64,000 nucleotides of DNA, from NCBI GenBank assembly GCA_023376005.1, contig CM042151.1:78514696-78578695 (forward strand), in the 5' to 3' direction. Each line of letters opens with the position of its first letter. The first letter of the stretch is position 1. Positions 46,972 through 58,476 of the stretch are shown in pieces. Position numbers and translations under genes: made by a program. The DNA is from Doryteuthis pealeii (lineage: Eukaryota; Mollusca; Cephalopoda; Myopsida; Loliginidae). The notes under the pieces were generated by a model, which saw only the letters and a program-made list of their open reading frames with translations, was not told where the DNA came from and did no database searches.

Positions 46972-47140
46972 ACATGAAACAAATCAATGGCATACAGTAT
47001 GATTCCCAATAATGCTAACACATTGTTAAAACCAATTACTAAATGTATATATATGAATACACAATATGTATAACAACCCAACCGCTAGGCGCTGGACGGG
47101 TTGATATGCCGTTAAAATTAATAAACCAACCTAAACCATG

Positions 47141-47420
47141 TAATGTTATGGGCTTTTTCAGAGCACTATTAGGACTGGTAAAAGTTGTGTATCAGGGCTC
47201 GACACCAGTCGTATAAATGAGTCAACACGTTGGCTTGTTGGTCACACACAGAGATCTAGCAGTTCTTTGCTTGCTAGTCAGCTGACCCTAAAAAGAATTC
47301 TTCCACACTACGTTGTTTATGGTTAGGGTATCAACTTACAAGTCAAGTGGTTCTTCTTTGTGGTCAATTAACTTTATCTCCACTGGTATCTGTTTCATTC
47401 ATAACATTCGTAGTATTTTT
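47141..47420 (-). mobile_element. Internal fragment behind the LTR at 47421
   Basis: On the minus strand an ATGAATGAAAC start lies about 20 bases after the LTR end, as in the element at 23087-24192. It then degenerates. A possible gag start, not proven. Confidence 0.35.
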
Positions 47421-48040
47421 TGTAGTAGAATAAAGTTGACAACAAACTTTTCATTTCTTTTTTAATGACTTTATTTATTCAATTTCGGCTTCTTAACTTT
47501 GAGAGAGAGAGAATCGGTTTCATAAAAAATATGTTTTTAGTAATGATCTTAATTTTGTTCCAATGGTCAGTACCAATTATCAGGCTTCACATATCAGCGA
47601 CACCAGGACCTCAGTCACTCGCCTATGACTAACCTCAGCAAGACCCTAAGCCCACTGTCTTCGGCAAATTCTGTAACCCAACTGTCCGCAAAATCTAAGG
47701 TTCCCTCATTATATAGAAATGTGTGTGGAACTTTCTAGAACATCGTGGAACATTTAGAATGTTCTTACTGTTCTACCAAATTGCACATGTCACTTAAGAG
47801 GTCAACGGGTCAACCATCCCTTCGTCTGATAAATCAATCAAAATAAATTTTAACAGCAAAATCCTACTTTTTCTGGCTATCGAACCGAGTCACAGATGAT
47901 AATGAGAATTCCATTATCCTCTAGCTTGCCCATTCCCGTAAGGTCTGAGAATCATGCTACATCCATTAAGCTTTCTTTCTGTTTGACACAAGGCCACAAA
48001 TATGGTGTTCCGAGTAAGGCGCACCAATTATGCTACTATA
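47421..48040 (-). mobile_element. LTR (620 bp), minus-oriented
   Basis: The plus-strand ends are TGTAGTAG...CTACTATA, inverted over 8 bases with one change. On the minus strand it has a heat-shock-type site, a TATATAAT box at about 47716-47709 and AATAAA signals near 47470. A segment matching GTGGCCTTGTG relates it to the LTR at 23087. The homologous duplicons lack it. Confidence 0.55.
47728..47764 (-). promoter_or_regulatory. Heat-shock-element-like array in an LTR
   Basis: Plus-strand GAActTTCtaGAA (47728-47740) is a perfect three-unit site. A further GAA lies at 47748 and GAAtgTTC at 47757-47764. It sits directly upstream of the minus-strand TATA box. Confidence 0.5.
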
Positions 48041-49380
48041 CCTTGACAATATCTGGTAAACCAATCTGCTATGATGTACAAATAGCAGCTTAAGTGATCA
48101 TTAGGATAGAAATATTATTTATTAAGGAATCAAATGTTAGGCCCGGGAAAGTGGCCACTTGGTTTCTAAAAATTGTTAAAAGAAAATACAAAAAAGAGAA
48201 TCCTTAATTTTTCAAAAGTATGTTTGATCCAGATTTTTTAAAACTTAAATTACTTACACAATCTGGTAGAAAATGTCACATTAAAAGTTTTCAGGTTGGT
48301 AGTAAAGAAAATTGTTTATTCAGAGCATTTTAAAAATGTGATATCTTTTAAGTTTTAATTATCATCTTCTAAAAAGATCTGAATATAAAATAAGACATTC
48401 TCTTGTGTTTTGTTACACAATGTGCCTTGGTTTTGATATTCCTTCAGATTAGATTCATTCATCTAAATGGAAACAATCTCTCTGCCTTCAAAAATATCAT
48501 TCAAAATCTTCAACTCAAACATGTACATTATTTTCGTATTATACAGTTACTTGTATTCTATAAAATTGCAGAATAAAAAGTTAATTGAATGAACGTTATT
48601 TTTTGAGATTTATGTTGTTATATCTTGTATGCATTTTCTTTCTTTTTTGGAATCAGTTCTTAATTTCAAGACACAATAAATAAGAATAAAATATTCTAAG
48701 AATGATCACTTAAATAATTTGCATTTTATCATATTTTGCTAATATATCCAACTCAGATCTTAAGCTAATTTTAACCATTCTCCTGATTTTTAGAGAAATT
48801 CAAAACACAGTTTTAAAGACTATTGAATATGGATAATATATTAAAACATCTATTCTTAAATTGTATGGTTTGTTTAATATTTGTTGAGATTTTTTCTGAT
48901 ATAAGGTGTGTGATGGATCCTCACTCCTACTTATAGACTAGGCTGGAATAATGTGATCTAACTCTTGGCCAATCACTGGCAATACTTTGAGGTATATACA
49001 ATACTTAAACTGACCCTACAGAACATATTTACTGAGACCTTCGTGGAAGACAGACATAGGATTAAATCACTGGACCTTTACCAATATGCAGGATAGGACT
49101 TATATGCTTACCAAAGGATTCCATAATACAGGACTTTCTTTAAGCCCTTTTCAACTGGCCAAGGATGGCCTTTAAAAACTTTACAATATCAACTTCCTTA
49201 ATTTCAGTTAATCAATAATTAAATGAAATTGATATCTTAAAGATTGATATCTTGAAGAAATATGTATAAAAAAACATGTATAGTTAAGCTGCAAGAATTA
49301 TTATTTTGTATACTATTCGGTATAGTGAGTGTGGAACAATTGCTTTAGAATCAGGCTTAACGGCAAGGACTTTTTCTTTC
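48041..49380 (-). other. Duplicon segment F, inverted copy, with a 300-bp insertion
   Basis: Inverse of 14131-15060 and 31381-32254. About 48885-49190 is extra and begins and ends with GTTGA-type inverted bases. No gene. Confidence 0.5.
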
Positions 49381-49760
49381 ATTCTAACATTGGACTTTCT
49401 CATGTCTTTGCAGAATTTTTATCATTTTCAGTAATCAGTATGGATTCCCTTAACTCTTTTTTGCCATCCATCTCTAACAATCATTGCTCTTGGTAGGTCA
49501 TTTAGATGGCATGAAGTGTCTGCAAAGAGCTGATAAATGTAAGGGTTTACTGGTCAGCCAGCATTGGTGTGTCCATGTGTAGGAGTCAATACGAGTGTCA
49601 CTTATATGTTTGTCCAGTGCCCATCTTGTCTTGTCTTACTGGTTTGTAAGATAGAAGACAGGGTGAGCATACTGCTGCTGTTTTGTAGGGTGCAGCTTCC
49701 AGGATTTGTTCAAAACAGCACACAGCATTCTTGTGTAGTTCACATAAAGATTATGAAATG
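49381..49760 (-). pseudogene. LINE 3'-end fragment (APE/RT family), inverted copy
   Basis: Inverse of 29466-29835. The open frame on the plus strand here is incidental. Confidence 0.6.
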
Positions 49761-50013
49761 TCTTTTGATTTATTTACATAAATTGCTTTTGTTTAAATCT
49801 TTACTCAGTTTAGTTTCATCCATTTTAAAGAGAAGTATTTCCCTAACTTAAAAAATATAATTTAAAATTGTTGATTCAACCATTCACCAAGAAGTATTAG
49901 TTAATAATACACAACTGTTTTAGCCACAAGGAAAGAAACAATGTTTTTTTTTTATGGAAACAGAATAAAAGACATTTTTATAATGATAAGTTAAGAAATA
50001 TTTTACTGTTTAA
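49761..50013. other. AT-rich DNA
   Basis: Nothing recognised. Confidence 0.4.
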
Positions 50014-50018
50014 GTGTC

Positions 50019-50192
50019 TGTAGTGAAGTCAACTCAGGTTTAACGTTTTATAAAAGGGTTTATTACGGGAATATATACATTCAAGGTCCTTGTGGCTGTA
50101 CATTCACGTTAGTAGTAAACTCCCTATTTTCCGTGATCTCGCCCTATCGAGATTCCCCTAATCTCGCCAGGTCGAGATCTCAGGATACTACA
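50019..50192 (-). repeat. 3' LTR of the Gypsy-type element
   Basis: TG...CA ends. It contains two hairpin-like units ATCTCGCC...TCGAGAT at about 50136-50180. Confidence 0.9.
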
Positions 50193-50229
50193 TCTTCCCC
50201 CTGTTATTCTTTTGTTTTCCCCTTTTTGA

Positions 50230-50590
50230 TTAAAGGGTTTCTCCGGACATGATAAAGTCCGTGTTTGGGTTTGGTGTGGTTGTGCTGTTTGGGATGTGTG
50301 TTGTAGAAGAATGGTAGTGGGAGACTGGATCAGGAATAGGATGGTCGGTGGTTGGCACGCTGTGGTTGTCAGTATCATGAGGTGTGTCGTCATCAAACTT
50401 TTTCACATGGGCTGCATTTCTCATTTTTGGTTTACCCTGAGGTTGTTGTACAATTACAGCATTACCTTGTTTTCCAATAACTTTGTAAGGCTGCATCTCA
50501 AAAGTGGGGTCCATTTTGTTGGCTCTATGCAGGTTCTTGCACAGCACTGTGTCTCCTTCTTCTATCATCTGGTCTTTAGATCTTCTTTTT
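50230..50590 (-). pseudogene. Integrase C-terminal region
   Basis: Continues after the frameshift: KRRSKDQMIEEGDTVLCK, then a GNAVIVQ stretch and a Pro/Thr/His-rich tail up to the purine tract. Belongs with 50576-51244. Confidence 0.65.
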
Positions 50591-51244
50591 TTGATCGGCA
50601 CTTATGTTGCGTTTCAATTTGTGGAGAGCATCTTTGTCATGTACGTTTTCGTGTACATCAGATGCTTCTGTAATGTCAGGGAATTTTCCTCGGAGTTCCC
50701 GGTTCATCAGTAGCTTGGCTGCCGACACTCCTGTTACCGTGTGGAGGGTAGTATGGTATTGGAATAGGAAATTCTTCATTTCCTCCTTCCAGCTCTTTTT
50801 TTCTATTTTTGCAATTTTGATTGCTTTTAGGATAGTTCTGTTGAACCGCTCTACCTCTCCGTTTGATTGAGGCCAATATAGTATCCCTTTTATTTGGATA
50901 ATACCATGAATGGTTAGGTATTCCTGGAATTCGCTGGATGCAAAAGTCTGTCCATTGTCACTTCTCAGGTATCGTGGATATCCGTGTGTTTTGAAGGCTA
51001 ATTCCAGGCCATTAATTATACTCTTAGCATTTGTGCTTTGCATGTATGCTATCTCTGGCCATCTGGAGTAGTAGTCTATGATGATCAGGAGATGATTTCC
51101 TTCCGAGACCGTCAGTAGATTTACTGCAACATAGTTCCAGGGTTTATCTGGTAGCTGTGTGCTTTTTAACTCCTCGGGTGGGGCGTTTTCTTCTCCTACC
51201 AGACATGTGTAGCATTTAGGGTCATCCTCTGAAGTTTCTTTCAC
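50576..51244 (-). pseudogene. Integrase core of the Gypsy-type element
   Basis: It starts abruptly at the second half of the zinc-binding region (CYTC; the two His are gone). Core motifs: WNYVAVNLLT, where Asn replaces the first catalytic Asp; RSDNGQTFAS (second Asp); NGEVERFNRT (Glu). It is in a different frame from protease and ends by frameshift in an A run near 50590. It would join element DNA into the genome, but should be inactive. Confidence 0.8.
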
Positions 51245-51962
51245 TTCTCGGGAGATAGTTCTTTTCCTTCAGCTGGATCGAACTCGTTAATTGACTGTAG
51301 GCTCAAGGGATTAGCTTTGTTAGTATCCGTTTTGGATTTCTGCACGATGTCGGCATTTATTTCAATATTTAGAATTCCTAGGGCTTTACTTGTTCTACCA
51401 CTAAGGAGTGATGCCTGTGCTTGAGGGATGACGTAGAACGAAGCAGTGACAGATCGTCCAGTGTTTGGTACCTGCACTTTCAGTGTGGTTTTCCCCAAAA
51501 TTTTCAGAGGTTCCTTACTGGCATAAGGATACAGCTTTTTGGTTGCATGCTGAAGTTCAATCTCGGGTCTGGCCTTTTTTAGGTTTTGGAAGTCCTCCAG
51601 TGAAAGTGTGTTGTGATGAGCTCCTGAGTCTATCACAAAGGATACACTTGTCTCATTAATAGACAATTCTATTATATCTTCTGCTTCTGAAAGCTTGAAT
51701 AAATATATGTCATTTGAGGTAGTGTCTTCCTTTTCCTCCACGCTACGCTGGGTTTCTTTTCTTTGGCCTTTGAATGACCCACTGCTGCTTGGGCTGTGTC
51801 TTCCACCTCTGTTATCATAATGGCTTTTTTTTTTCATGGGTTTGTTTTTATGGAAACAGAACTCATCTAGATGCCCTTTTTTTCCGCAATGACTACATCT
51901 GTGGTTTTTGCTTTTAATGCACTCCTGTCCAATATGACCTTGCGCTCCACACTTGTAACAAA
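51241..51962 (-). pseudogene. CCHC knuckles and protease of the Gypsy-type element
   Basis: CYKCGAQGHIGQEC and CSHCGKKGHLDEFC (51960-51856) are two zinc knuckles that bind the element RNA. An aspartic protease follows with active site VIDSGAHHNT (DSG) near 51650 and a second half containing ILGKTTLKV. The frame stops at 51241, where RT would be expected. Confidence 0.8.
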
Positions 51963-52029
51963 GGGGTGTCGTTTTGGAGTTTTTCTTCGACTCCTTGCTG
52001 GATACCTGGTTTATATTCTACTTTGGTTC

Positions 52030-52611
52030 TTAGATTAGTGCATCCTTTTCGTGGTATGTCCCAATTATTTCCATAAGTCTTTCCAGTGTCAGACTGTTTC
52101 CTTCTCTAAATAGTCTGGCTTTTAAATCTTTATCCTTGATATGGAGGAGAACTTTGTCTCTGACCAGGTTGTCAGCATCTTCTTTAAAGTTGCATGGCTT
52201 GACCAGTACTTTTAGGCGGGTAACAAAATTGTTCACCGTCTCTCCAGTTTTCGGTTCCATTTCGAAAAAATTAGTGCGAGCTTTTGGTATATTTTCTTTA
52301 AGGGAGAAATGTTTGTCAAACAAACTAATAGCCACTTCGTATGCGTCCCTTTTGTTTGTGCCGGGACTTGCTGCCTCTTGTTCCCTCTTTTCCTGTTCCG
52401 TAAAATTTCGCCAAATTTCACGAACGCCTGGTCCTCCTGTTACGAGTAAAACTCCTCTTTTTTGTTCGGCATTACACACACCTGTTGCTGTGATATAGAT
52501 TTCCAGATCTAATTTCCAGTCCTCATATCTTCTGTGCAATGTTTCAGGTTGGCCAATCGTGTCAAGATGTGATGGTGCTTCTAATCCTCCTAATGGAATG
52601 ATTTTAGACAT
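52030..52611 (-). pseudogene. Gag (capsid region) of the Gypsy-type element
   Basis: 193 codons with a retrotransposon-type capsid region (landmarks WKLDLEIYITATG, EMEPKTGETVNNFVTRL). It ends in a TAA at 52032-52030; a TAG follows four codons later (52020-52018). The same frame then continues into the CCHC knuckles and protease, so these are two nonsense mutations in a former gag-pro frame. Confidence 0.8.
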
Positions 52612-52941
52612 TTTTTTTTAAATTCGGCAAGAACAAAAAATTTTTTTTTTTTTTTTAAATTCCACAAGGAACAAAAAATTCAACGACAAAAGTTTCAAAT
52701 AAAGTAATGAATGATTTTATTCCTGTGCTTTAGTTGTTTAATTTCAGTTATTAAACATTTAGCGTAGGCAGGAATTTAGCACTTACTTGAATGTACTTTT
52801 TTTTTTGTCTCCACGTGGTAGGCTAACGGTGTAGTCTAACGGCCGCTTTTTCCTTTTGTTTAAAAATTTCCTAAAGGGATTTTTCTTTGGTAATTTCTGT
52901 TCTTGTTTGTCCGAATTGTGGTTATCTCATTCGTCGCCAGT

Positions 52942-53114
52942 TGTAGTGAAGTCAACTCAGGTTTAACGTTTTATAGAAGGGTTTATTAGGGAATATATAC
53001 ATTCGAGGTCCTTGTGGCTGTACGTTCACGTTAGTAGTAAACTCCCTATTTTCCGTGATCTCGCCCTATCGAGATTCCCCTAATCTCGCCAGGTCGAGAT
53101 CTCAGGATACTACA
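52942..53114 (-). repeat. 5' LTR of the Gypsy-type element
   Basis: About 98% like the 3' LTR by eye. Followed (minus strand) after two bases by TGGCGACGAATG, a candidate tRNA primer site. Confidence 0.9.
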
Positions 53115-53119
53115 GTGTC

Positions 53120-53479
53120 ATACAGCTGTTTGCAACTTGAAAAAATATGCAAACCATATTTTAGTCCAACAAAGTATAAGTTTTTCAAGAAAAACTCAAT
53201 TGTAAATTTAGCCCCCCCCCACTTTTAAGCAGAAAAATATCGATGTATAATTTTTTAATTTATAAGATAATAGCCAATTAAATTATTATTAAAATGAGTA
53301 AAAAAGAAATCTAAAAAAAAAGTTATTTATTTATTTTTTACATTTTATTTTCAGATTTTCGGTACTTATTTTTTCATTATTACCCTTAATTTTTTAAACT
53401 TTTATTCACAACTTCGGTCTTTTATCATTTTATTTCTACTGTAATTTGTGGAAATTTAAAAGGATATATGTCCTTCCTT
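53120..53479. other. AT-rich DNA
   Basis: A C run lies at about 53212-53221. Parts resemble the K/D interior near 39230-39420. No gene. Confidence 0.4.
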
Positions 53480-54985
53480 TTACTCCTGTAGAAAAATAAA
53501 TGTTAACTAGCACACTAAACTTTGACAAAAATAAAAGAAAGTATAAAAAGGAAAGGAGACAATAATTGTAATTCAAATTTTATTATAAGAAAAAAAAGGC
53601 AACTAATGACTTGCATAATTTGTCCCTTATGCTAAGCGTAACAATTGGGCTCTGAGCCAAAAAAATAGGGAAAATATTACAAATTATAAAAGGCACGAGG
53701 CCGAAAAAACAAAGAATTTTTCAGATACAAAAAAATTGGTAATTACTCACAATTACAAAGATAAAAATAAAATGTACTTCTTTTTTTCTCTGTCGGTCGG
53801 TCAGGGGCGAACTCTTTCAATGGGGCAGAGTGAAAACTGGCGTCTGTCAGTCTAAAACTTCCTCTTTTTGGGGGTTGAAAGAGGTATCTGCTCTCCTCTC
53901 AGGATTCCGCTACTATAGTTACTATTTCAAACTAAGTCGGCTTTACAAGGCGACACGGAACAGAAACTTTTCTTTTTTTGGGAAGAAAGGGGCTCTCTCT
54001 GAGAGCCAAAATTATGCTATTTGGGTTTTCCAAATAGTAATCAAACAGTTCAAAAATAATTAAAAGAGAAAAACAAATTCTCTCTCTGAGAGAATAATGC
54101 AATATTTGGGTCTTCCAAATATGCAACAAACAATTTAAAATCTTTCAACTTCTCCTTTAAAAAAAATCTCTCTCTGAGAGAATTAAACCCAATAAATCTG
54201 GGTTACGTTGACTCGTGTCAACGGAGATAGCGGAATTCATATATTACTCCTGTAGGCACACTAAACTTTGACTAAAAGGGAAAGGAGACAATAATTGTAA
54301 TTCAAATTTTTATTTTAAGAAAATTAAAGGCAACTAATGACTTGCATAAATGCTAAACGTAACAATTGGGCTCGGAGCCAAAAAAAATAGGGAAAATATT
54401 ACAAATTATAAAAGCACGAGGCCGAAAAAACAAAGAATTTTTCTGATACAAAAAATTAGTAGTTACCCACAATAACAAAGATAAAAATAAAAAGTGCTTC
54501 TTCTTTTCTCTGTCGGTCGGTCAGGGGCGAACTCTTTCAATGGGTCAGAATAAAAACTGGCGTCTGTCAGTCTAAAGCTTCCTCTTTTTGGGGGTTGAAA
54601 GAGGTATCTGCTCTCCTCTCAGGATTCGCTACTATAGTTACTATTTCAAAATAAGTCGGCTTTACAAGGCGACACAGAACAGAAACTTTTCTTTTTTGGA
54701 AGAAAGGGCTCTCTCTGAGAGCCAAAATTATGCTATTTGGGGTTTTCCCGAAAACAAATTCTCTCTCTGAGAGAATAATGCAATATTTGGGTCTTCCAAA
54801 TATGCAACAAACAATTTAAATCTTTCAATAAACGTCTTCCAAATATGCAACAACAATTTAAATCTTTCAACTTCTCCTCTGGAGAAGAAAAACAAATTCT
54901 CTCTCTGAGAGAATAATGCAATATTTGGGTCTTCCAAATATGCAACAAACAATTTAAATCTTTCAAAGAAGAAAAACAAATTCTC
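53480..54985. repeat. Tandem duplication of a 760-bp unit
   Basis: Units start at 53480 and 54244, both with TTACTCCTGTAG. They share CTGTCGGTCGGTCAGGGGCG and repeated palindromic CTCTCTCTGAGAG motifs. In the second unit a sub-block of about 70 bp (GGGTCTTCCAAATATGCAAC) is further multiplied (54760-54965). It may be an LTR or an untranslated repeat; no ORF of substance. Confidence 0.7.
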
Positions 54986-55021
54986 TCTCGCGGCTTCTCT
55001 CCGGCAAAAACAAAAAACCCC

Positions 55022-55433
55022 AAAAATCCGACCAATCACCAACCGACCCGAAGAATTCAAGAACCTTAGGGGCGTGGCTGAGAAAGACTGAACCTTTACA
55101 AAAAAAAATAGGCTCGTAGCTTTCCACCGAATTAATGCCCTTTACAATAACAAAAAATAGTCATTGCAATGCCTTCCATGTCAAACTTTCCTTCTCTAAA
55201 CCAACCTGCAATCTGCCGAATTTCGCGCTCCTTTTCATGGAACAGGAAATCAGCCTCGATCCAAAACAAAACAAAAAAATCCGACCAATCACCAACCGAC
55301 CCGAAGAATTCAAGAACCTTAGGGGCGTGGCTGAGAAAGACTGAACCTTTACAAAAAAAATAGGCTCGTATCTTTCCACCGAATTAATGCCCTTTACAAT
55401 AACAAAAAATAGTCATTGCAATGCCTTCAATGC
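55022..55433. repeat. Direct repeat, two units of about 160 bp, 253 bp apart
   Basis: Each unit begins CCGACCAATCACCAACCGAC and includes TTAGGGGCGTGGCTGAG (CCAAT-type and GC-box-like motifs). 55182-55273 separates them. Promoter-like, possibly LTR-derived. Confidence 0.65.
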
Positions 55434-55579
55434 ATACTTCAATAAAAAAATTCTTAAAAATTAGTACGTCCAAAAAATAAGGGGGGATTGTCAAAATTAA
55501 GAGACCTGAAAATAATGAGAAAGTTTTGAAATGAAATAAATAAGAAGTGAGGTATCCTCGACTACTTTACGCCGTAAAG

Positions 55580-55647
55580 TAAAATCTGCTCACTGTGTTT
55601 CTTAGTCCGTAAACTTTACGGACTAAGAATCACAGTGAGCAGATTTT
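55580..55647. repeat. Perfect-type hairpin, arms about 33 bp
   Basis: AATCTGCTCACTGTG... is mirrored by ...CACAGTGAGCAGATT around TAAACTTTAC. It lies where an inverted D fragment begins. Confidence 0.8.
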
Positions 55648-56144
55648 GCTAATAAAATTTCAGGGATTTCTTTGTTTCTATGAATTATCTCCCTTGACTG
55701 ATCTTCTTTAGCGGACATTTTGTATCGAGTGCAAACATTTGTATAATTCGTGTCTTTCTTTTAATTATGCATTGTTTTAATTAAAATTAGAATCAGGAAA
55801 ACAGAAAAAGTAAGTAAAACATCTATTTATTTTCTTTGTTTACAAATGTTTCTTCGATTAGTTTTTCTTTTTAGTCTAAGATTTGTATTAATAAAAAAAG
55901 GCAATTAATTTCTCTGGATTGACACAAGTGACTATCTCATTTAAATAACATTTAATGCCACTGCAAAAAATATCTGGAAGAGAGAATAAACAAACAAATA
56001 TAATATAAACATCATTTTCTTTCAGACAGAAATATTTGCATTTGAAAATCGTCAAAAACAGAAATATTTGCAGTTGAATAGCGTTTTCTCATTTCTTAGA
56101 ACTTAATTTAAAATTTGTTAACACGTGTTAACGATCAAGGGAGG

Positions 56145-57140
56145 TATAGGGATCGGCCCCTATATTTTTACGGAATGTGGAATTGACCAAATTAAAATAA
56201 TTAAGTTTTCTTAAATAACTAGATTTACAATGGTATGTCATGAGTTTAGAATTAAGTAAACAAAAGAGAATCGAATGAATATTAGTTTCTCTTTTGAGAA
56301 ATTAAACCAATTTGTAGGGACCCGGTTTGTTTGGGGAGTGTATGGTTGAGGAGTTGAAGATCCGAGTTATGGGTCCCCACAAATTTTTATGTATAAGGAC
56401 TACGGAAAATGTAGTTTCCATAGGTAACAAAAGAAGAAGACATTGATAAAGGAAACAAACTTTATATACATAAATACAATTAATATAGTTTCATTGTTCT
56501 TTCAGTGGTGTTGCAGTCTGATTGTGTCTGTGTATAGTTGTGTGTGACAACTGTGATATGGTGTTTATATTAGTGTGATTGCTTGTGTCAACATATTAGT
56601 AGTTTGTCTGTGATTGGAACTTGTGATTGAAATTTGTTGTTGTTGAGTGAGAGAGAGAAATAGGAAACGAAAAGATAGACGGACCTGTTGAGTCGTATTT
56701 GATGTTTTCGGACGTTCCCACTGTCGAGTTAGGAGCATCCTCTCCAACTCTGTTGAGTCAGGAAGAGCAAAAGCTCCTCACTGTCTCTGTGTCTCTTCCT
56801 CTTTCAGCTAAATGGGCCTTTTTTATAATTTTCTTATTGTCATTGTCTATTGTGATCATTAAGCTAAAATATTCCTCAAATATCAGGTGATTTGCAATGA
56901 TGCAATATCGAATGATTTTGGTACATGTGGAATTCTGGTGACGTAAATTATCGGATGAATTTAAACCATTGTTTCTATTGTTCCTAAAATATTTCTAAAC
57001 TAATATTCATTCGATTCTCTTTTGTTTACTTAATTCTAAACTCATGACATACCATTGTAAATCTAGTTATTTAAGAAAACTTAATTATTTTAATTTGGTC
57101 AATTCCACATGCCGTAAAAATATAGGGGCCGATCCCTATA
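56145..57140. mobile_element. Young TIR transposon, 996 bp, 144-bp terminal inverted repeats
   Basis: 56145-56288 and the inverse of 56997-57140 differ at one position by eye (near 56172). The ends are TATAGGGATCGG...CCGATCCCTATA, flanked by GAGG at 56141-56144 and 57141-57144. Other D copies (for example about 6085-6110 and 25305-25325, inverted) have the undisturbed site. The 708-bp interior is richer in G and T, with no transposase, so it is non-autonomous. Superfamily not assigned. Confidence 0.85.
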
Positions 57141-57202
57141 GAGGTAATATATATTTTAATCCGAAGACAATTACCAAAAATTAGAAAACTGTCTAATTTA
57201 GG

Positions 57203-58090
57203 GACTGGCAAAATGAGTCTTAAGTGCGTTTTTGACAAAATGAATTTTGCCCCCCCCCCCACCCTACAGAAAATAATTTACCAAAAATCAGGGATTTATC
57301 GGATTTTAATGAAACTTTCAGTGTTGATTTAAAAATGAATGATCTTTATAATGCATTATTTATTTTATTTCAAAACTTTCTCATTTTTTTCAGGTAGCTT
57401 AATTTTGACCTCCCTTATGTTGGGGGTGTAATATTTTTTCAAGTTGGTCTTATACTGTACTAATTACAGTATGAATAAAGAGATAAAAGAACGAAGTTAT
57501 GAATAGAAACAAAGAAAAAACATTTTTACGGTGGCTTTTCTATGAGAAAATAAGTACCGAAAATCGAAAAATAAAATGTAAAAAAATAAGAGATAATTAA
57601 TTTTTTGCAGATTTTTTTTACTCATTTCGATAATTATTCAATTGGCTATCATCTTATAAAAGAAAAAAATTATACATCGATATTTTTTCTACTTAAAAAG
57701 TGGGGGGTTTATTTTCAATCGAGTTTTTCTTCAAAAAGTATACTTTGATGCAATAAAATAAGGTTTGCATTAAATAGATATTTATTTCTAGAATCTAAAA
57801 ATATAACATCTTAAACTTAACATCAGTCTTTTCACATTTTAAATGCATTTTATATATTAATTTTTCATAGCAAAAATACTAAATTAAAGTTTTGAAATAA
57901 AATAAAAATCCCTTTAAATGTATTAAAAATAAACTGCATATGTAATGATATTTTTCTTTTTTTTAATGATGGTCATTATGTTACTACTTATCGATTTAGA
58001 CAAAGTTTGACCTTAAATAATAGATTTAATTATTTTTAATTCGCTTTTAAAACTCGTAGAAGCTGATTTTTTTACCAGTCTCTAGTCTAA
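57203..58090. mobile_element. Element K, copy 2, inverted
   Basis: Inverse counterpart of 38703-39755. It starts AGGGACTGGCAAA and ends near ACCAGTCTCTA, giving short inverted ends. No coding capacity. Confidence 0.5.
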
Positions 58091-58290
58091 TTCTAATGAA
58101 ATTTTCACATTTAATCATTAATTTTATAATGAATTGTTTATTTCATTTTAAAAAATGTTTAAAGTTATTTTATCAAGTATGACATTGGTCATTTGAATGA
58201 AAAAAATTTCCAGTCCCTAATTTTTACATTTCTAGAAAGATCAAATATTTTTATATTTCTAGAAAGATCAAAACTTTGGGTTTCCAGATG

Positions 58291-58476
58291 TGTAAGTTTC
58301 ATATATTTTCTATGGACACTACTTTATCAAAATTAATATGTAGTAGAGTGAGGGACCCCTTATTATAGTTCAGGGGTAGGGTGTATCAAAAGTATAGGAG
58401 ACAAGTCTGGTTAAAACTCATAAACACCACTCGGCAGTCTTATCTATCTTTCTATCTATCTTTATACATCTATCTA

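Larger units (their letters stand above)
44482..47140 (+). mobile_element. 5'-truncated RT/RNase H LINE (I/Nimb-like)
   Basis: RT and RNase H in one former polyprotein, a layout of the I group of LINEs. It begins inside the RT N-terminal region, so it is 5'-truncated. The 3' UTR ends near 47140 after AATAAACCAACCTAAACC. It lies in the duplicon just behind ZNF copy 4 and is absent from the other copies. Three frames are needed to read it, so it is inactive. Confidence 0.75.
50019..53114 (-). mobile_element. Gypsy-type LTR retrotransposon lacking reverse transcriptase
   Basis: LTRs at 50019-50192 and 52942-53114 differ by about three substitutions and one indel. GTGTC flanks it at 50014-50018 and 53115-53119. 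On the minus strand the order is 5' LTR, a primer-site-like TGGCGACGAATGAG, gag, two CCHC knuckles, protease, then directly integrase, a purine tract (ACAGGGGGAAGA) and 3' LTR. RT and RNase H are absent. In-frame stops, a frameshift and a changed integrase residue also disable it. Confidence 0.9.
55648..58290 (-). mobile_element. Element D, inverted partial copy with two nested insertions
   Basis: 55680-56140, 57141-57202 and 58091-58290 are inverse pieces of element D (compare 25060-25780). They are separated by the TIR element at 56145-57140 and by element K at 57203-58090. Confidence 0.6.

Noticed and set aside
50296..50673. Plus-strand frames across the Gypsy-type element (also 50604-50870, 52136-52498)
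   Set aside because: Antisense to the integrase and gag with no protein features; the minus-strand reading is clear.
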